This document shows, one piece after another, positions 60,703-64,000 of a stretch of 64,000 nucleotides of DNA. The stretch is taken from contig CAZVNL010000004.1 of assembly GCA_964628055.1 (NCBI GenBank), forward strand, positions 1 through 64,000. The letters are read 5' to 3'. Origin of the DNA: CAZBEL01 sp964628055. Lineage in GTDB: Bacteria; Fidelibacterota; Marinisomatia; Marinisomatales; TCS56. A model generated the notes under the pieces. That model worked only from the letters and a program-made list of their open reading frames with translations. It did not search any database and had not been told where the DNA came from. The position numbers and the translations under genes were made by a program. How positions within the stretch are numbered: the first letter of the stretch is position 1; every line of letters begins with the position of its first letter.

Positions 60703-61930
60703 ACATGTTCGTTTTTATCCTTACTTTCTATCCCGGGAGTCTTTAGGCCAGGACCACTCCCAGGCTTTTCCTTCCTTAACTGATCATATAACCGCCGATC
60801 TCTGTATTATTGGCGGCGGAATCGCAGGGCTGCTCTCTGCCTACTGGCTGGCGGAATTGGGTGTACAAGTGGTCTTACTAGAGAGAGGAATTCTTGGCCA
60901 CGGGGCTACGGGGCGCAATACTGGTTTCATCCTCACCGGTACCGCAGAACATTTTAGTCGTCTTGCAGGACTGGTTGGGAAAGACAAGGCCATCAGACTC
61001 TGGAATTTCACTGCCCGTAACCATGACTTACTGGAAGAGGTAATCACTACCGAGCACATAGAGTGTGACCATGAACGTTGCGGCAGCTTAATCCTGGCCA
61101 TGTCCGAGGCCGAGTCTCAGGAACTGGCAACAACCTATCAAATGTTAGCGGAAATAGGACTTGATTGTACCTGGATCGCAACGGAGGACGTAAAGGATCT
61201 ACTCGGGGAACCAATTGGCCACGGAGCGGTGCGCATGAATCGTGATGGCGCCTTACATCCCATAAAGTTTGTCAGCTGTCTCGCCACCCTGATGAAGAAA
61301 CAAGCCGTGGCTATGTACGAAGAGACTTGTGTTTCCCTGATCCAGTCCCATCCCCACAGTAATGATATCCGGGTTCACACCCCCGATGGGTACGTGGATT
61401 GTGCCCTGGCTTTATTAACAACTAATGCTCATATTCGGGAGCTACTCCCCGATTATCAGGATATCGTTTTTCCTGTTCGTGGACAGGCCTTTGCCACGGA
61501 ACCCTTTCAAAAACGCATGTTTCGCGAGGTTATTTATGCTAATTTCGGGTATGAATATTGGCGTCAACTCCCCGATGGTCGTTTAATTATCGGTGGGTTT
61601 CGCGAACAGGCAAAAGAGCAAGAATTAACTGACTCCGAGGACCTCAACGTTGATCTATTTCACGGTTTACATAACTATTTCGCCGACTTATTTCCACCAC
61701 TTAAGGAGTGTAAAGTGACTCATACCTGGTCCGGTACGATGGGGTTTAGTCAGGACGGTTTACCGCTCCTGGGGAGTAGTCGGTCATTGCCCCATCTTTA
61801 CCTCATGGGAGGTTTTACCGGACACGGTTTGGGATTTGTCGCCTTACTAAGCCAGATGGCCGCCCAACTGATGGTAAACGGAGAGGCTGAAGACGGTGAT
61901 CTTTTCCATACCCGACGTTTTCGCACTTAA
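60692..61930 (+). CDS. FAD-dependent oxidoreductase (DAO/glycine oxidase-like)
   Basis: 412 residues from ATG 60692; the longer open frame from 60590 lies inside phoH. FAD-binding Rossmann start ADLCIIGGGIAGLLSAYWLAE, ATGRNTGFILTG, and the C-terminal LYLMGGFTGHGLGFVALL that binds FAD. The DAO fold oxidises amino acids or N-methyl amines; several such proteins with GATGRNTGF act on amino-acid-like substrates. Substrate unknown. Overlaps phoH by 11 nt. Confidence 0.88.
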   Translation: MIPEHVRFYPYFLSRESLGQDHSQAFPSLTDHITADLCIIGGGIAGLLSAYWLAELGVQVVLLERGILGHGATGRNTGFILTGTAEHFSRLAGLVGKDKAIRLWNFTARNHDLLEEVITTEHIECDHERCGSLILAMSEAESQELATTYQMLAEIGLDCTWIATEDVKDLLGEPIGHGAVRMNRDGALHPIKFVSCLATLMKKQAVAMYEETCVSLIQSHPHSNDIRVHTPDGYVDCALALLTTNAHIRELLPDYQDIVFPVRGQAFATEPFQKRMFREVIYANFGYEYWRQLPDGRLIIGGFREQAKEQELTDSEDLNVDLFHGLHNYFADLFPPLKECKVTHTWSGTMGFSQDGLPLLGSSRSLPHLYLMGGFTGHGLGFVALLSQMAAQLMVNGEAEDGDLFHTRRFRT

Positions 61931-61945
61931 AGGAGTCGCTGAAGA

Positions 61946-63124
61946 ATGATTGACGTTGTTATTACCGCCGCAAAACGCACCCCCATCGGGGCTTTTCAGG
62001 GTTCCCTGGCCCCCGTTTCCGCTCCCCAATTAGGGGCCATTGTACTCCGAGATTCGTTGGCTGAAAGTGGTGTTAAACCCCTGCAGGTGGAAGAAGTGAT
62101 CATGGGTTGTGTGCTCACCGCTGGTTTGGGACAGGCGCCCGCTCGCCAGGCAGCCTTGAAGGCTGGTTTACCCAATACGGTGGAATGCCTCACCATCAAT
62201 AAAATGTGTGGTTCCGGGTTAAAAGCGGTTATGTTGGCAATCCAAGCCATTCAAGCCGGGGATGTGGAAATCGTCCTCGCCGGAGGAATGGAGAATATGT
62301 CTCAAGCGCCGTATTTACTCCCGAAAGCCCGCGCCGGATACCGGTTGGGGCATGGAGTAGTGGTAGACAGTATGATCAAAGATGGGCTCTGGGACGTGTA
62401 CAATGATTTTCATATGGGAAGCTGTGCGGAACTGTGCGCCCGCGAGCGACATTATACTCGCGAAGCTCAGGATGCTGTGGCCCAGGAGTCTTACCGTCGG
62501 GCGCTCCAGGCCCAGGAACAGGGGCTTTTTAAGGCCGAGTTGACTCCGGTAGAAGTTCCACAACGAAAAGGTGTGCCACTCCTCGTGGAGCAGGATGAGG
62601 AACCCGGGCGCGTAAATTTTGAAAAAATGCCTAACCTGAGACCTGCCTTCGAGCGGGAAGGAACGATCACCGCCGCCAATGCTTCCAAAATCAACGATGG
62701 TGCCGCGGCGGTGCTCATCATGTCAGCCGAAAGAGCGCAAACCCTGGGATTGAAACCCTTGGTCAGGGTAGTGGCGCAGGCTTCTGCGGCGCAAGCGCCG
62801 GAGTGGTTTACCACCGCCCCCGGGAAAGCCATCGAAAAAGTACTACGGAAAGCCAGCCTGGCTGTGTCCCAAATCGATTTATGGGAGATTAACGAAGCCT
62901 TCGCACCCGTTCTCATGGCGGCGGTGGAGGATAATAAGCTGCAGATGGAACGGGTGAACGTCCACGGGGGCGCCATCGCTTTAGGGCATCCGATCGGTGC
63001 CAGTGGAGCCCGTATCCTGACCACATTAATCCATGCCCTAAAGGCTCATTCAGCAAAGCGTGGCCTGGCAACCCTGTGTATTGGTGGGGGCGAGGCTTCC
63101 GCCCTGATTGTAGAGCGCGTGTGA
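61946..63124 (+). CDS. Acetyl-CoA C-acyltransferase (thiolase)
   Basis: 392 residues. Catalytic Cys in NKMCGSGLKAVML (~90), VHGGAIALGHPIGASGAR with His (~350), and Cys in LCIGGGEASALIV (~380). Complete thiolase triad. It cleaves or forms acetoacetyl-CoA or 3-ketoacyl-CoA. Its stop overlaps the ATG of an acyl-CoA dehydrogenase by one base, so the pair probably serves beta-oxidation rather than biosynthesis. Confidence 0.95.
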   Translation: MIDVVITAAKRTPIGAFQGSLAPVSAPQLGAIVLRDSLAESGVKPLQVEEVIMGCVLTAGLGQAPARQAALKAGLPNTVECLTINKMCGSGLKAVMLAIQAIQAGDVEIVLAGGMENMSQAPYLLPKARAGYRLGHGVVVDSMIKDGLWDVYNDFHMGSCAELCARERHYTREAQDAVAQESYRRALQAQEQGLFKAELTPVEVPQRKGVPLLVEQDEEPGRVNFEKMPNLRPAFEREGTITAANASKINDGAAAVLIMSAERAQTLGLKPLVRVVAQASAAQAPEWFTTAPGKAIEKVLRKASLAVSQIDLWEINEAFAPVLMAAVEDNKLQMERVNVHGGAIALGHPIGASGARILTTLIHALKAHSAKRGLATLCIGGGEASALIVERV

Positions 63125-64000
63125 TGGATTTCCAGCTTACCGAAGAACAGCAATTAATCCAAAAAACTGCCCGTCAGTTTGCCGCCGAGCACCTGGCCCC
63201 GGGCGTCATTGAACGGGATGAAAAAGCACAATTCCCGGCTGAACAGATTCGCCAGTTAGGCTCCCTGGGGTTTATGGGTATGATGGTCCCAGAGAAGTGG
63301 GGGGGCGCAGGTTTGGACACGGTGAGTTATGTGATCGCCATGGAAGAAATTGCCCGTGTTGACGCCTCCGCCGCTGTGGTCATGTCCGTGAATAACTCCC
63401 TCGTGTGTCAATTGCTGCTGGACTGGGGGAATTACACCCAGCGTGAACAGGTTCTCGCCAAATTAGCCTCCGGGGAATGGTTAGGGGCTTTTTCATTAAG
63501 CGAACCGCAGTCCGGTTCGGATGCCAGTAATATGCGGGCTTTCGCCCGGCGGGATGGATCGGAATATGTGCTTAACGGTAATAAAAACTGGGTAACGAAT
63601 GGAATCAATTCTGACATAGTGATTCTCTTTGCCCTTACTGAGAAGGGCATTGGACATCGGGGAATTTCAGCTTTCATTGTGGAAAAAGGACGGCCGGGAT
63701 TTACTACCGGTAAAAAAGAGGACAAGCTGGGTATTCGCGCTTCAGATACCTGTGAACTTTTCTTGGAGGATTGTCGTATCCCTGTTACAAACCGTATTGG
63801 TGAGGAGGGACAGGGGTTTTATATTGCCCTAAAAACTTTGGATGGAGGGCGAGTTGGCATTGCCGCTCAGGCTCTGGGTATCGCTCAGGCAGCCCTGGAT
63901 CGTTCCCGGGAATATGCCCAGGAACGTAAACAATTTGGTCGTCCCATAAGTACCTTTGGGGCCATCCAGAATAAAATTGCAACCATGGCCACGCAGATTG
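63124..64000 (+). CDS. Acyl-CoA dehydrogenase (3' truncated by window end)
   Basis: ATG 63124 overlaps the thiolase stop by one base. About 292 residues are visible. N-terminal helices LTEEQQLIQKTARQFAAEHL, then FSLSEPQSGSDASNMRA (FAD and substrate binding), NKNWVTNGINSD, and DGGRVGIAAQALGIAQAALD. The catalytic Glu would lie beyond the window. Short/medium-chain ACAD, FAD enzyme, first step of beta-oxidation together with the thiolase. Confidence 0.94.
   Translation, partial: MDFQLTEEQQLIQKTARQFAAEHLAPGVIERDEKAQFPAEQIRQLGSLGFMGMMVPEKWGGAGLDTVSYVIAMEEIARVDASAAVVMSVNNSLVCQLLLDWGNYTQREQVLAKLASGEWLGAFSLSEPQSGSDASNMRAFARRDGSEYVLNGNKNWVTNGINSDIVILFALTEKGIGHRGISAFIVEKGRPGFTTGKKEDKLGIRASDTCELFLEDCRIPVTNRIGEEGQGFYIALKTLDGGRVGIAAQALGIAQAALDRSREYAQERKQFGRPISTFGAIQNKIATMATQI

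Overview
The window looks like chromosomal DNA from an uncultured bacterium of the Fibrobacteres-Chlorobi-Bacteroidetes (FCB) superphylum, for example a Marinimicrobia, Calditrichota or Ignavibacteria-like lineage. The evidence is two proteins ending in Por/type IX-type C-terminal sorting domains (1-376 and 7393-9078), many short lipoproteins, an Omp85-family outer membrane protein, and a parAB / LytM / bactofilin / F1Fo-ATPase run. I cannot name the genus. Base composition is near 50% GC. Shine-Dalgarno sites are present but often weak. GTG and TTG starts occur.

Layout. 0-7.3 kb: accessory DNA with a hemerythrin, a copper-type P-ATPase with two small putative metal-related membrane proteins, and decaying genes (Kelch, YecA/SEC-C, RraB). 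7.4-19.1 kb: envelope and housekeeping genes, including a sorted M23 peptidase, a possible M14-like protein, cold-shock protein, radical SAM protein, M48 protease, esterase, MBL hydrolase, YbjQ, an FKBP lipoprotein and a GHL10 lipoprotein. 19.2-20.9 kb: two broken genes, tRNA-Arg(TCT), and a strongly promoted 75-aa repeat protein. 21-33 kb: Omp85 protein, plsY, a FakA-FakB-like fusion, DUF502, ogt, a dead EamA transporter, secDF, kbl-tdh. 33.3-46 kb: parA-parB-LytM-bactofilin leading into atpZ-atpI-like-atpBEFHAGDC, a terminator, then aspS and an SDR. 46-51.3 kb: dinB, macro domain, a broken DUF2279-like gene, plsX, aldo/keto reductase, and a GrdB/PrdB-like gene read through an in-frame TGA. 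51.4-64 kb: small ORFs, homocysteine methyltransferase-like protein, PP2C, sirtuin, cupin, nucleosidase plus spore-photoproduct-lyase-like radical SAM, lipoprotein/TPR/GerW/DUF2953 genes, PhoH, an FAD oxidoreductase, thiolase, and an acyl-CoA dehydrogenase that runs off the end.

How the genes fit together. PlsX (48.1 kb), PlsY (23.1 kb) and the FakA-FakB-like fusion overlapping plsY all concern acyl-phosphate, the donor for the first step of phospholipid synthesis. The ParAB, LytM and bactofilin genes link chromosome segregation and cell-wall morphogenesis to the ATP synthase operon. Thiolase plus acyl-CoA dehydrogenase suggests fatty-acid oxidation.

The most interesting observation is the likely selenocysteine protein at 50283-51053. 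A TGA codon sits in a U-P-F-C redox motif, the reading frame continues for 96 codons after it, and an 8-bp stem-loop starts 7 nt after the TGA, as bacterial SECIS elements do. Against this stands a background of real gene decay: at least seven remnants or pseudogenes with stops of all three kinds.
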